Source: JBAOHV01 sp037045265 (GTDB taxonomy: Bacteria > Actinomycetota > Acidimicrobiia > Acidimicrobiales > Microtrichaceae). Taken from it: a stretch of DNA of 64,000 nucleotides. Position numbers and translations under genes: made by a program. Shown here in pieces: positions 25,353 through 35,616 of this stretch (positions are counted from its first letter, which is position 1; the number at the start of each line of letters is the position of its first letter). Under the pieces are notes generated by a model. The model saw only the letters and a program-made list of their open reading frames with translations. It did not search any database and was not told the origin of the DNA. Where the stretch lies: NCBI GenBank assembly GCA_037045265.1, contig JBAOHV010000016.1, positions 62,001 through 126,000 on the forward strand. Direction: 5' to 3'.

Positions 25353-26447
25353 TCAGGTCGGCAGGACCACCAGGTCGTCACGGTGCACGACCTCACCCTC
25401 ACCTTCCACCAGATCCTCAGAACGACGGCCCGCCATCGCCGCCAGACGTGAGGCGCTGACCCTACTGAGCCCCTTGGCCACGACCAAGCCATCGCCGTCC
25501 ACCACCTCGACGGCGTCATCGGCCTCGAAGGAACCGACGACCTGCGTCACACCAGCGGCCAGCAGGGAACGCCCACCCGAGGTGATCGCGGCGACCGCAC
25601 CCGCGTCGACGACCACCTGGCCTTCGGCGGGCAGAGCGAAGGCGATCCAGAGCTTGCGGGCTGGCAGACGGCGATCACGCGGCAGGACGACCGTCCCCAC
25701 GCCCGGGATGGCGTCGAGTGCATCGGCTATCACCGCGGGACGATCGGCAGCGGCGATCACGGCACGCACTCCGGACCACGACGCCATCTTGGCCGCTGCC
25801 AGCTTGGATGCCATCCCGCCACTTCCCCGCTCCGACCCGGCGCCGCCGGCCAGCGCCTCGAGCTCGTGATCGACCTCGGCGATCTCCTCTATGAGCGAAG
25901 CATTGCTCGCGAACCTGGGGTCGGCGTCCATCAACCCGGGGGTGTCGGTGAGAAGCACCAACAGGTCCGCGCCGACGAGCTGCGCCACGAGTGCCGCAAT
26001 CCGGTCGTTATCGCCGAAGCGCACCTCGTCGTCGGCGACGGCGTCGTTCTCGTTCACCACAGGAACCACCCCCAGCTCGAGCAGCCGGTCGAGTGTGCCG
26101 CGAGCCTGCAGGTACTGGGCTCGCACCATGAAGTCGAGAGGTGCCAACAACACCTGACCTGCGACGAGGCCATGGGCACCGAGCGACTCGCTCCAGGTCC
26201 CGACCAGGCGTGCCTGGCCGACCGCGGAGATGGCCTGGAGAGTCCGGGCGTCGCGGGGTCGTCGAGCCGCATCCAGTCCGAGCGCCGGAAGACCCGAGGC
26301 AACCGCGCCCGACGACACGACGACGACCTCGACGCCACGAGCACGCAGGTGTGCGACCTCGGCGGCCACCTTGGCCACAGCGCCGGAGTCGATCAGGCCA
26401 TCGGCGTCGGTCAAGCTCGAGGTGCCCATCTTCACGACGATCCGCAC
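25353..26447 (-). CDS. proB: Glutamate 5-kinase
   Basis: 364 residues. First enzyme of proline synthesis, phosphorylating the side-chain carboxylate of glutamate. The amino-acid kinase domain has VVKMGTSSL at the N-terminus, SSGAVASG, VNENDAV and FGDNDRIAALVA, and GGMASKLAAAKMA. A C-terminal PUA domain (about residues 280-364) is present. It follows obg by 2 bases; the two are cotranscribed. proA is not next to it, though in many actinobacteria it is in the same neighbourhood. Confidence 0.95.
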   Translation of the reverse strand: MRIVVKMGTSSLTDADGLIDSGAVAKVAAEVAHLRARGVEVVVVSSGAVASGLPALGLDAARRPRDARTLQAISAVGQARLVGTWSESLGAHGLVAGQVLLAPLDFMVRAQYLQARGTLDRLLELGVVPVVNENDAVADDEVRFGDNDRIAALVAQLVGADLLVLLTDTPGLMDADPRFASNASLIEEIAEVDHELEALAGGAGSERGSGGMASKLAAAKMASWSGVRAVIAAADRPAVIADALDAIPGVGTVVLPRDRRLPARKLWIAFALPAEGQVVVDAGAVAAITSGGRSLLAAGVTQVVGSFEADDAVEVVDGDGLVVAKGLSRVSASRLAAMAGRRSEDLVEGEGEVVHRDDLVVLPT

Positions 26448-26449
26448 GC

Positions 26450-27739
26450 TCAGTCCGCCTCGTCGAAGGGCCGCACGTCAAGTCGCACATCCGACTCGTA
26501 GTCGAAGCTCAGGTCACCTATGTGCACCGTGTCACCGTTGCCAGCGCCGGCACGGGCGAGCGCACGCTCGACGCCGAGGCGCGCCAGGCGTTCACGTGCC
26601 ACGTCGAGAGCCTCGGGGTTGGTCAGGTCCGAAAGGCCGACCGCTCTGAGCGCCTCACGCCCGAGCACCTCGAAGCTGCCGTCATCATGGCGGGTGATGC
26701 GTACACCTTCCTGCAGCGGCCTGAGTGTGACGAAACCCTCGGGCTCCGGCTCTTCGGCCCTGGCCGTCTCGACAGCGGAGCGGACCAGTCCGAGCAGCTG
26801 CGGGACACCTGCACCGGTGACCGCCGAAACCATCGGGCCGTCGAAGTCCTCGAGCGATGACCCGCTCGCCAGATCAGCGCGGGAACCAGCGAGCACACGA
26901 GGACGCTCCAGCAGCTCCGGCTGGTACTGAAGAAGCTCCTCGAGCAGAACACGTTCCTGTTCGATCGGTGATGCCGGAGCGCTCTCGGACAGGTCCACCA
27001 AGAGGAGAAGCACCCGAGATCTCTCGATGTGGCGCAGGAACTGCAGTCCCAGACCCCGACCTTCGGCGGCACCCTCGATCAGCCCGGGTATGTCCGCCAC
27101 GACCATCTCGAAGGGTTCGCCCCCGTCGTCCATCCTCACGACCCCCAGGTTGGGTTCCAGGGTCGTGAACGGATAGTCGGCGATCTTCGGCTTGGCCGCG
27201 GAGATCCGCGAGATCAGCGTCGACTTGCCGACGTTGGGGAACCCGACGAGGGCCACGTCCGCCATGAGCTTCAGCTCCAGGCGCAGCCAGCGTTCCTCGC
27301 CGTACTCACCCTGCTCGGCGAAGCCGGGAGCCCGGCGGCGGTTGGACAGGAACCTGGCGTTGCCCTTGCCACCCTGGCCGCCGCGGGCGCCCAGCCACCT
27401 GTCACCGTCGTGGACCAGGTCGGCCAGGACCTCACCGTCCTGCGAGCAGACGACGGTCCCGACAGGGACCTTCACGATCAGCTCGTCGCCGCTCGCGCCA
27501 TGGCGCTTCTTGCCCGAGCCGTGGGTGCCGCTGCGAGCCTTGCGATGCGGATGGTCCCGGAACGCCAGCAGCGACGCGACGTTGCGGTCGGCCACGAGCC
27601 AGACGTCGCCACCGCCACCTCCGTCGCCACCGTCGGGACCGCCACGATCGACGTGAGCCTCGCGACGGAACGACACGCAGCCAGCTCCACCATCACCGCC
27701 TCGGACGTTGAGGCCACACTCGTCCACGAAGTTCGACAC
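26450..27739 (-). CDS. obgE: Obg-family GTPase
   Basis: 429 residues. Essential ribosome-associated GTPase involved in 50S maturation and stress response. Order: Gly-rich Obg domain (residues 1-159, GGDGGAGCVSFRREAHVDRG), GTPase domain with G1 GFPNVGKST, G2 TTLEPNLG and G3 DIPGLIEGA, and a C-terminal OCT domain (from about 340). GTG start is six bases behind TATCCT. In the usual order rplU-rpmA-obg the three genes touch; here dgt lies inverted between rpmA and obg. Confidence 0.95.
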   Translation of the reverse strand: MSNFVDECGLNVRGGDGGAGCVSFRREAHVDRGGPDGGDGGGGGDVWLVADRNVASLLAFRDHPHRKARSGTHGSGKKRHGASGDELIVKVPVGTVVCSQDGEVLADLVHDGDRWLGARGGQGGKGNARFLSNRRRAPGFAEQGEYGEERWLRLELKLMADVALVGFPNVGKSTLISRISAAKPKIADYPFTTLEPNLGVVRMDDGGEPFEMVVADIPGLIEGAAEGRGLGLQFLRHIERSRVLLLLVDLSESAPASPIEQERVLLEELLQYQPELLERPRVLAGSRADLASGSSLEDFDGPMVSAVTGAGVPQLLGLVRSAVETARAEEPEPEGFVTLRPLQEGVRITRHDDGSFEVLGREALRAVGLSDLTNPEALDVARERLARLGVERALARAGAGNGDTVHIGDLSFDYESDVRLDVRPFDEAD

Positions 27740-27745
27740 CGGGCA

Positions 27746-27751
27746 AGGATA
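27746..27751 (-). promoter_or_regulatory. Leaderless promoter of obgE
   Basis: TATCCT on the minus strand ends 6 bases before the GTG at 27739. Faces the dgt promoter 36 bases away. Confidence 0.5.
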
Positions 27752-27787
27752 CGACCCCGCCGGACCGATACCGTCCCTACCCCCTCC

Positions 27788-27793
27788 TACGAT
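27788..27793 (+). promoter_or_regulatory. Leaderless promoter of dgt
   Basis: TACGAT ends 6 bases before the ATG at 27800, with no ribosome site between. Confidence 0.55.
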
Positions 27794-27799
27794 GGTTCC

Positions 27800-28949
27800 A
27801 TGTCCACCCCGCCCCTCGACTCACCAGCAACAACCGAGCGGGCGTTGACCTGGGCGGCGACCATGCCCGGCCACAGCGGCGTCGCGGCCGTACGCCATGC
27901 CCACAGGGACTCGAACACATCGGTGGGTCCGGTGCCGCATCCCGGACGAGAGGGCCGCGAAGAGCTCGAGGACCGCCTGCTCGCCCCAGGCGCGACGCGG
28001 GCTTTTGGCGCCGGGGAGCGCAGGATCCCCGAGCAAGCGGACCCCGAGCGCACCTGCTTCGAGCGCGACCGCGACCGCATCCTGCACTCAACGGCCTTCC
28101 GTCGCCTCGCCGGCAAGACCCAGGTCTTCGTGTTCCCCGACGACCACCAGCGCACCCGACTGACCCATGCTCTCGAAGTTGCCCAGGTGGCCACAGCGAT
28201 CGCCCGTTCGATCGGGCTGAACCTGGCCCTCACCGAGGCCATCGCACTCGGCCATGACTGCGGGCACGGTCCAGGCGGTCACGCCAGCGAAGACGCCTTC
28301 GCCCCATATGTGACCGGCGGTTACGACCACGCGGTCTGGGGTGCGGACACGGTGCTTGAGCCCCTCAACCTGTGCGTGGAGACTCTCGACGGCATCCGGA
28401 ACCACTCTTGGTCGAGACCCGCGCCCACGACCCCCGAAGGCGAGGTCGTCTCTTGGGCCGACCGGATCGCCTACGTCTGTCACGACTTCGAGGACGCCGA
28501 ACACGGCAGGAGTGGTGACCTCGCAGCAGCTTCCCCCGATCGTCAAGCAGCGATGCGGAGACCGTCGTAGCCGCCAGCTCCACGCCTTCATCGACGGCGT
28601 GGTCGAGGCTGTCCGTACCACCGGCTCGATCGGGATGACCGAGCCGCTCGCCGAGGCCCTCGCCTCGTTCCGGGCGTTCAACTACGAGCACATCTACATG
28701 CGTCCTGCCTCGCTCGCGCAGAATCAAGCAGTCATCAGCGTGCTACGTGCCCTCGTGGAGCACTACGGCGACCGTCCCCAACTGCTCCCTCGGCTCTCGG
28801 CCGAACCACAGTCAGTCGTGCCGGGTGACGAGCAAGCACTCCGTGAAGCCGTCACCCACGTCGGCGGCATGACCGACCGTTACGCGTTCAGCGAAGCGAT
28901 CCAGATGATCGGCTGGCGGGCTGAGGATCTGCCTGTCGGCATCGCCTGA
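27800..28949 (+). CDS. dgt: dGTP triphosphohydrolase-like HD protein, one frame break
   Basis: About 382 residues. HD-domain enzyme that hydrolyses dNTPs to deoxynucleoside and triphosphate. Visible signature: FRRLAGKTQVF, the first His in RLTHALEVAQVA, the HD pair in ALGHDCGHGPGGHASE, and the later Asp in SWADRIAYVCHDFEDA. One extra G near 28515 shifts the frame; past it HAGVVTSQQLPPIV continues to a normal C-terminus. The first 60 residues are variable. Inserted opposite to its neighbours between rpmA and obg. Confidence 0.88.
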
Positions 28950-28959
28950 GAAGAGATGC

Positions 28960-29217
28960 TCAGCCCTCGACGGGCAGCACGCTCACGATCTTGCGGTTCC
29001 GGCGGGACCCGAACTTCACAGCACCATCCGCGGTGGCGAAGAGCGTGTCATCCCCACCGATTCCGACATTGGTCCCGGGATGGATCTTGGTGCCGCGCTG
29101 ACGCACGATGATCGACCCGGCGCTGACCACGCCGCCGTCGTAAACCTTCACGCCGAGGCGCTTGCTCTCTGAGTCACGGCCGTTCCTGGTGGAGCCGCCG
29201 CCCTTGGTCTTCGACAT
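28960..29217 (-). CDS. rpmA: 50S ribosomal protein L27
   Basis: 85 residues. Near the peptidyl-transferase centre of the 50S subunit. Typical N-terminus (SKTKGGGSTRNGRDSESKRL), then GVKVYDGG and RQRGTKIHPGTNVGIGGDDT. The N-terminal tail has no extra leader, so no processing is expected. GAGGACC ribosome site before the ATG. 30 bases downstream of rplU. Confidence 0.97.
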   Translation of the reverse strand: MSKTKGGGSTRNGRDSESKRLGVKVYDGGVVSAGSIIVRQRGTKIHPGTNVGIGGDDTLFATADGAVKFGSRRNRKIVSVLPVEG

Positions 29218-29247
29218 TGTCTGGTCCTCTTCCTGGCAGCTCGGGCC

Positions 29248-29556
29248 TCAGCCCTTGGAGATGCCGGTGATCTCGATCGACGAGTACGTCTGACGGTGAC
29301 CCCACCGACGACGGTTGTTCGACTTGTTCTTGTAGGTGAAAGCGTTGATCTTCGGGCCCTTCACCTCTTCGACGACCCGAGCCGACACGGTCGCGCCCTT
29401 GAGCTGATCGGGCGTCGCCAGGACGGTGTCGCCATCGACCAACATCACCGGAGCGAGCTGCACTTCGCTGTCGGGCGCTCCGAGGCGCTCGACGTTGAGG
29501 CGCTGCCCCTCCTCGACCCGATACTGCTTTCCACCGGACTTCACGACTGCATACAT
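29248..29556 (-). CDS. rplU: 50S ribosomal protein L21
   Basis: 102 residues, normal length. Binds 23S rRNA in the 50S subunit. Begins MYAVVKSGGKQYRVEEGQ and ends with the family motif YKNKSNNRRRWGHRQTYSSI. I chose the ATG at 29556 over one four codons earlier because the family starts at MYAV and an AGGA lies at the right distance. Starts the rplU-rpmA unit. Confidence 0.95.
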   Translation of the reverse strand: MYAVVKSGGKQYRVEEGQRLNVERLGAPDSEVQLAPVMLVDGDTVLATPDQLKGATVSARVVEEVKGPKINAFTYKNKSNNRRRWGHRQTYSSIEITGISKG

Positions 29557-29614
29557 ACGGCTCGTCATCCTAGGGCCCCGACACCTATTCGAGAAAGTCG
29601 GCGCCGGATGCCGT

Positions 29615-29689
29615 CACCCCTTCAGGCCAGGAAGGCCATCACCCCTTCAGGCCAGGAAGGCCATCACCCCTTCAGGCCAGGAAGGCCGG
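29615..29689. repeat. Three 25-base tandem repeats at the end of rne
   Basis: The 25-base unit opening CACCCCTTCAGGCCAGGAAG runs 29615-29639, 29640-29664 and 29665-29689; the first two are identical and the third differs in the last two bases. The third unit contains the last codons and stop of rne. The others lie just behind it, so the gene's 3' end has been triplicated. Read on the minus strand each extra unit gives AGGGGTG and then ATG-GCC-TTC-CTG-GCC-TGA, a five-residue mini-frame. Confidence 0.9.
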
Positions 29690-31523
29690 CTCCACCAGCA
29701 GTCCGCGTCCGTCGCAGTGCTCACAGCGGGTCGACACCGACTCGACCAGGCCCTCACCGATGCGCTTGCGGGTCATCTCGACCAATCCGAGCTCGGAGAT
29801 GTTGAATGCCTGCGTACGGGTCTTGTCGCGCCCCAGGGCCTCCCGGAACACCTTCACGACCTGGTCGCGGTTCTCCTTGACCTCCATGTCGATGAAGTCG
29901 ATGACGATTATGCCGCCGATGTCACGCAGACGAAGCTGACGGGCGATCTCCTCGGCCGCCTCCAGGTTGTTGCGGAACACCGTCTCCTCGAGCGACGAGG
30001 ACCCGACGTTGCGGCCGGTGTTGACGTCGATGACCGTGAGTGCCTCGGTCGCCTCGATGATCAACGAACCGCCCGACGGCAACCAGACCTTCCGGTCGAG
30101 GGCCTTCGCCACCTGCTCGGCGACGTGGTAGCGCTCGAACAGCGGGAGCGGCTCGGCAGCGCGGTCGAAGTACTGGACACGGTCAGCGAGAGCAGGTGCG
30201 ACAGCTTCGACGTAGTCATTGACGTCGCGGTACAACGCCTCGTCGTCGATCACCACCGCCCGGTACTCGGAGTTGAACTCCTCACGAATGAAGCGGACGG
30301 CCATCTCCGGCTCGCGGTACAGCAGGCCGGGGCGGGTCTGCTTCGATGCCAGCTCGGAGATCTGCTGCCACTGCTTGACGAGCCTGGCGACGTCACGCTC
30401 GATCTCCTCGGTGGTCACGCCAGCGCACCGCGGTCCGCACGATGATGCCGTGTTCGGCCGGCTTGACCCTGTCGAGCAGCTTGCGGAGTCGCTTGCGCTC
30501 GTCGTCGGGTAGGCGCTTGGAGATCCCGTATGTGGACGAGTTCGGAACCAGCACCACGAAACGCCCCGGCAGCGAGACCTCCTGGGTGAGCCGGGCGCCC
30601 TTGTGGGCGATCGGGTTCTTGGTGACCTGACAGAGGATCAGCTGCTTCGCCTTGAGCACGTCCTCGATCCGGGGCGGCTGGCCGCTCTTGCGCTCGACGT
30701 CATCGGAGTCGTACTGGACGTCGCCGCGGTACAGAACCGCGTTCTTGGGTGTTGCGATGTCGATGAAGGCAGCTTCCATACCGGGCAGGACGTTCTCGAC
30801 CTTGCCGATGTAGATGTTGCCGTGGATCTGGGTTACGTCGTCGGTCGGTCGCGAGACGTAGTGCTCCACGAGCGAACGCCCCTCGAGGATCGCTATCTGT
30901 GTCGCGTCATCGTGCACGTGCACGTTCATCTGGTACCGGCCGACAGCTCGACCCTTGCGGCTGCGCCCGGAGCGCTTCTTCAGGGTCGCCTCGTCGAGCT
31001 CGATCGGGGCATCATCGCTGAGCACGGCTTCGACCGGTGCCGGGCGGCCGCCGCCGCGCTTCTGGTTCGGCTTCGAGCCCTGGTTGCTCTGGCTGCCCGC
31101 CGACCGCGCCACGCCCGGGGCCTGCTGGCCACCCTGGTTCTGCTGGCCTGGTGCCTCACCCTGACCGCTGCCACCACCCCGGCCCCTACGACGACGACGT
31201 CGATTGCGGTTCTGTCCCGCACCAGGTTGACCGTTGCCGGAGCCTTCCTTCTGCCCCACGCCCGAACCAGACTGAGAGGAGCCGCTCTTCGGGGAACCGG
31301 CGGATGCGCTGCTCACCGGTGCAGGCATGGAGTCACCGATCTTCGGCTTGCGGGGCTGACCTCCCGGCGTGGGCGGGCCGTCAGACCGGGGCGATTCGCC
31401 CTTCGGTGCTGGACGCTGCTGTGCCTGCTGCTGCGACTTTGGCGTCGTATCGGGTCGGGGCTGATTGCCCCGGTGGCCCGACGACGATTCGCCCGGGCCC
31501 TTGGTGGGTTCGGTGTCCGACAT
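29672..31523 (-). CDS. rne: Ribonuclease E/G, one frame break
   Basis: About 616 residues. Endoribonuclease that starts mRNA decay and rRNA processing. The first 200 residues are disordered and low-complexity (Gln/Gly/Ser/Arg, including NRNRRRRRRGRGGG), the place where actinobacterial RNase E binds RNA or partners. Then S1 domain (IYIGKVENVLPGMEAAFIDI), catalytic Asp motifs TVIDVNTGRN and IIVIDFIDM, and Zn-link CEHCDGRG. One extra base near 30425 breaks the frame before AGVTTEEIERD. Starts at ATG 31523 with AGAGGA upstream; a leader of about 200 bases precedes it. Confidence 0.93.
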
Positions 31524-31738
31524 GGGACGGTCCTCTCGTGTTGCGCACCCTCGGGCACGCGAGCACGGCGTTGCGAGCCCGATGGGCTCTGAGCACGCGC
31601 CGTCGCTCGTGGTTCTTGTGGTCGCGCCGCGGCGCACAGCGCCGGGCGACGGGTCGTTCCAGGTCCGTGGTCGATGCCGCAACGACGAGGATCAAGCTCA
31701 ACGTGGCCAACAGCTTGGACATGGTGCTGCCCACTCTA
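31524..31738 (-). promoter_or_regulatory. Long structured leader and promoter of rne
   Basis: TAGAGT (31738 down to 31733) is a likely -10, which would give a leader of about 200 bases before the rne ATG. The leader can form at least two stable hairpins, CGGCGC-TGT-GCGCCG and GAGCCC-ATC-GGGCTC. A short hydrophobic frame (MSKLLATLSLILVVAAST) starts at 31722 but continues as Arg-rich noise. E. coli rne also has a long structured leader used for autoregulation; whether this one works alike is unknown. Confidence 0.45.
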
Positions 31739-31770
31739 CCGACGGAACGGGCTGAGCACGGAACCCCCGC

Positions 31771-32910
31771 TCAGTTGAAGCGGTGCATGTGGACCGACTG
31801 CACAAGACCGAGAGCCAGGAAGGTGGCAACGACCGACGAGCCGCCCTGGGAGACGAGCGGCAGCGGGATACCCGTGATCGGCATGATCCCCAGGTTCATA
31901 CCGACGTTCTCGAATATGTGGAACAACAGCATGCACAACACGCCCACGCACAACAGGACACCCATCTGATCCGATGCCATCTGGGCGTTGCGCCAGATGC
32001 GCCAGACCATCACTGCATACAACAGGACCAGCGTCCCGGCGCCGACGAATCCGAACTCCTCCCCCGCCACGGTGAAGATGAAGTCCGTCTGCTGGGCCGG
32101 CACGTAGCCCAGCCGCGTCGATGGACCCTTGCCGAACCCGTAGCCGGTCAACCCTCCCGAGGAGATCGCCGTCTGTGCCTGACGCACGTTGTAGACGGCC
32201 TCCTCAGACACGCTGTCCGGGCTGGCGAAGGACAACAGCCGGTCCTTCTGGTACTGGTCGAGGGTGTCGGACGACAGGATCGCGAACACCGCTGCCACAC
32301 CCAACAGGAGCAGCACCGCAAGGTGGCGAAGCTTCACGCCGGCCACCACGAGCATGCCGAGTCCAGCCACGATGAACACGAGTGCGGATCCGAGGTCGGG
32401 CTGCATGAGCGTCAAGATGACCGGAGCGCCGATCAGTCCGAGCGCGGCAGCCAGCCGTGGTAGGTCCACCCGGTCGACAGCACCGAGGAACGACGCCACC
32501 GCGACGATCGTCGCCAGCTTGCCCATCTCGGCCGGCTGCAGCACGACGGGCCCGAACTGGTACCAGCCGCGGGTTCCGTTCACGGTCGATCCCAGCGGTG
32601 TGAGAACTCCCAGCAGCAGGACGATCCCGCCCGCATAGATCAGCGGCCACCAGTCGGCGATGCGTCGGTAGTCGACGAGCGACACGACGGCCATCGCCAC
32701 GACACCCACAGCTACGAACACAGCCTGGCGGGCGACCACGCCGGCACCACCGTCGAATCGACGCGTGGCGCTGTAGACCATGACCAGGCCGACCACCGAG
32801 ATCACACCGGTGACCACGAGCAGCGCCACATCGACATGACGCCAAGGCGCGGACAGGTCCGCTGCCCGGAAGTGACCACGGCCGTGCCGGGAGTGCCGGG
32901 TTCCGAGCAT
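31771..32910 (-). CDS. rodA: RodA/FtsW-family peptidoglycan polymerase
   Basis: 379 residues with about ten membrane helices. SEDS-family glycosyltransferase that polymerises lipid II during side-wall growth, working with the class B PBP encoded just upstream. Family motifs: NGTRGWYQFGPVVLQPAEMG, TLMQPDLGSALVF, FGKGPSTRLGYVPAQQTDFI (the catalytic loop) and PLPLVSQGGSSVVATFLALG. The ATG overlaps the mrdA stop by one base (TGATG). Confidence 0.94.
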   Translation of the reverse strand: MLGTRHSRHGRGHFRAADLSAPWRHVDVALLVVTGVISVVGLVMVYSATRRFDGGAGVVARQAVFVAVGVVAMAVVSLVDYRRIADWWPLIYAGGIVLLLGVLTPLGSTVNGTRGWYQFGPVVLQPAEMGKLATIVAVASFLGAVDRVDLPRLAAALGLIGAPVILTLMQPDLGSALVFIVAGLGMLVVAGVKLRHLAVLLLLGVAAVFAILSSDTLDQYQKDRLLSFASPDSVSEEAVYNVRQAQTAISSGGLTGYGFGKGPSTRLGYVPAQQTDFIFTVAGEEFGFVGAGTLVLLYAVMVWRIWRNAQMASDQMGVLLCVGVLCMLLFHIFENVGMNLGIMPITGIPLPLVSQGGSSVVATFLALGLVQSVHMHRFN

Positions 32911-35046
32911 CACTCCACTTCCCCTCGTGCCGCCGAGTCGGCCAGGCTCTGACGAAACGCTGCATCTGCTGCTGCGTCGCAGGCAGCCTGCTCCGCAACA
33001 GTGCACGCCACCGGCACCTGCCCCTCGGATGCAGGGCGGAGCACCCTGAAAGCGACCGGTGCCGCCACGTCGGAACCGAATCCCGCCTCGGGCACGACGA
33101 CGGCGACCGTGTAGGCAGGCTCGACGTTCGCCACTGCCGGACCCCAGCCGACGAACAGCGCCGTGTCGGCTTTGCGATTCACCTGCGCGGTGCCGGTCTT
33201 GCCTGCCATCGGCCAGGCGGTGGGGTTGGTGTTCCACGCTGCCGCGGCAGTGCCGTAGGCGCTCTGGGTCACACCGACGAAACCCTGCCAGAGCTTGGCG
33301 TAGTGGCTGGGGTCGAGCTCCACCTTGGCCAGCTGCTCAGGCTCGACGGTGCGCAGCACCTCGAAGTTGCCGTCCTCCCCCGGTGGCAGCGTCGCGTCGA
33401 GCGACCGCGTCACCTTCGACACGATCTGCGGCCTGAACCGGGTGCCTCCGTTGGCGAACGTCGAGTACGAGCTGACCAGCTGGAGCGGAGTGACGAGGAC
33501 GTCGCCCTGCCCGATCGACATGTTGATGTTGTCGCCCGATCGCCAGTCACCCGTGGCGAACAGATCGGGTCGGGCCTCGTAGGCCTCCCTGCGGGCCTGT
33601 GGAGTGGGAAGCCGTCCAGCGTTCTCCCCCGGCAGCGGAATGCCTGTGCGCGATCCCAGTCCGAACTCAGACGCGGTGTCCTGGATCGGTGTCTCGCCGA
33701 ACTCGCCGCGGCGTTGCCAGAACTTGTCCGCGATGCGGTAGTAGTAGACGTCGGACGACACCGTCATCGACTCGGCAAGGTTCACCGTTCCGTGGGGGCG
33801 ACGACCAGCGTTCTGGAACTCGCACGACTCGCCCTTGCAGTTCTCCGCCTTGTAGTAGCCAGGGTCGTTGACCGTCTCGTCGCCACCAGGCAGCAGACCG
33901 GTCCGCTGCGCCGCCACAGCGGTGAACAGCTTGAAGGTCGAACCCGGCGCGTAGGTGCCCTGCAACGCCCAGTTGTTGAGCGGCATCCCGCTCCTCGAGT
34001 CCGTGAGCGTAGCCCAGTACTCCTGGGAGATCCCGTTCACCACCGACACCGGGTCGTAGTCCGGGTAGCTGGCCATGGCGACTATCTGGCCGTTCCGCGG
34101 GTCCTGGATCAGCACTGACCCCTGCGGAGCGTTGGTCCTGCGTCAGCCCGGTCGCGTCACGCTGATAGCCACGACGGACGCTCTGGATCTTCGCCTCCAG
34201 CTCACGCTCGGCCAGCGCCTGCATGTCGATGTCGATGCTCAACCAGACGTCGTCGCCCGCCTCGGGAGGGTCGACGGAGACGACGTCGACCAGGTCCCCC
34301 CTGGCATTCACCTCGATGGTGCGCTTGCCGGGAACGCCGCGCAGGTCCGACTCATAGGCACGCTCGACCCCGGTCTTGCCGACCGAGTCACCCAGCTCGT
34401 ACTCCTTGCCCTCGGGCACCTCGACCATCTCGTCCTCGGGGATGGTCGAGTCGCTGCCGTCGGCGCCTGGAACGGTTCCGCCACGCCGCACCAACTCCTC
34501 CTCGTTGATCTCACCGACGTAGCCCAGGACGTGCACCCCGAGCGAGCCGTACGGGTAGACCCGCACCGCCTTGCGCTCGACGACCACGCCCGGGAACCGG
34601 TCGCCCCGCTCCGCCAGGTAGATCTCGGCCGCCTCGGAGACGTCCTCGGAGACGGGCACATACGCCTGCGGCGCGTAGCGCTTGTCCTCGAAGGCGGCCT
34701 CGACATCGCTCACCTTCGCCGGGATGCCGAACGAGACCAGCGTGTCCGCCAGGTCGACGAACACGCTCCGTCGTTCGTCGACGTCCAACTTGCGCAGCGG
34801 CTCACGATCGAGGGCGACGACGATCGACGTCCGGTTGTCGACCAGCACCCGACCGTTGCGGTCCAGGATGCGACCGCGGGGCGCTTCCTCGTGGATCACC
34901 CGCAGGCGGTTGGTCACCGATGCAGCCTCGAACTCCTGGCGGTCGATCCCCTGCAGGAACCAGAGACGAACGAACAGGGCCAGGAACAAGGAGACAGCGA
35001 CGATGCCGACAGCGCTCAGGCGTACCTGTGTGGAGTCGGTATCCAT
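32910..35046 (-). CDS. mrdA: Penicillin-binding protein 2, one frame break
   Basis: About 711 residues. Class B transpeptidase of the elongasome that crosslinks peptidoglycan. One N-terminal membrane helix (VGIVAVSLFLALFVRLWFL), a PBP dimer domain (RGRILDRNGRVLVDNR) and the transpeptidase domain with SxxK in APGSTFKLF, an SSD motif where SxN is expected (TVSSDVYYYR) and KTG in AGKTGTAQ. One extra base near 34130 breaks the frame before NAPQGSVLIQD. Lies between mreD and rodA in the cell-shape operon. Confidence 0.93.
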
Positions 35047-35081
35047 GTCGTGGGGTCTCGTCAGGTCCGTGGGCGTCGGGC

Positions 35082-35594
35082 TCAGCGGATGCCGGCGTGT
35101 GTCGTATCACCTTCGGCCCAGCGGCCAACAGCGAGTACCGGCACGCACAGCACGGCGTTGAGGACTGCGACGATACCGACGATCTGCAGGAGCCGGGGAT
35201 CGCTCGATGAGTGTTGCCCCAGCAACTGCGACAGGAGTGCGAACAGGAGCACCCCTGCGGCTGACCCGGCGGCCGCTACCAGCATGTCCATGGAGCGGGT
35301 GCTGGACATGACCGACTCGCGGAACGAACCGACGGTGAAGCCGACCACCGAGTAGGACAACGCCGAGATCCCCAGCGTGCCGGGCATCACAGCATCTACC
35401 AGCAGTCCTGCCGCGAACCCGATCACGGCACCACGCGTTGGTCCACCGGCCAGACCGGCGCAGATCCCCATCAACAGCATCAGGTCGGCATGGACCCCGA
35501 ACGGCTGGACGTCCGCCAACACACCGATCTGCAGGACGAACCCGACCAGCAGGACGGTCAGCCAGCGCAGCGCCAGTCCGGCTTCGTCGCTCAC
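35082..35594 (-). CDS. mreD: Rod-shape protein MreD
   Basis: 170-residue protein with about five membrane helices (LTVLLVGFVLQIGVLADVQP, GICAGLAGGPTRGAVIGFAA). Membrane component of the MreBCD elongation complex. GTG at 35594 is used because the nearer ATG, which overlaps the mreC stop, runs into a stop after nine codons. Small and weakly conserved, so its position is the best evidence. Confidence 0.82.
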   Translation of the reverse strand: MSDEAGLALRWLTVLLVGFVLQIGVLADVQPFGVHADLMLLMGICAGLAGGPTRGAVIGFAAGLLVDAVMPGTLGISALSYSVVGFTVGSFRESVMSSTRSMDMLVAAAGSAAGVLLFALLSQLLGQHSSSDPRLLQIVGIVAVLNAVLCVPVLAVGRWAEGDTTHAGIR

Positions 35595-35616
35595 CGCTTC
35601 GGCGCCGGCGACGGGC

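Noticed and set aside
31381..31722. Small secreted-looking protein MSKLLATLSLILVVAAST upstream of rne
   Set aside because: After the hydrophobic start it becomes Arg-rich noise and overlaps the start of rne in another frame. More likely part of the rne leader.
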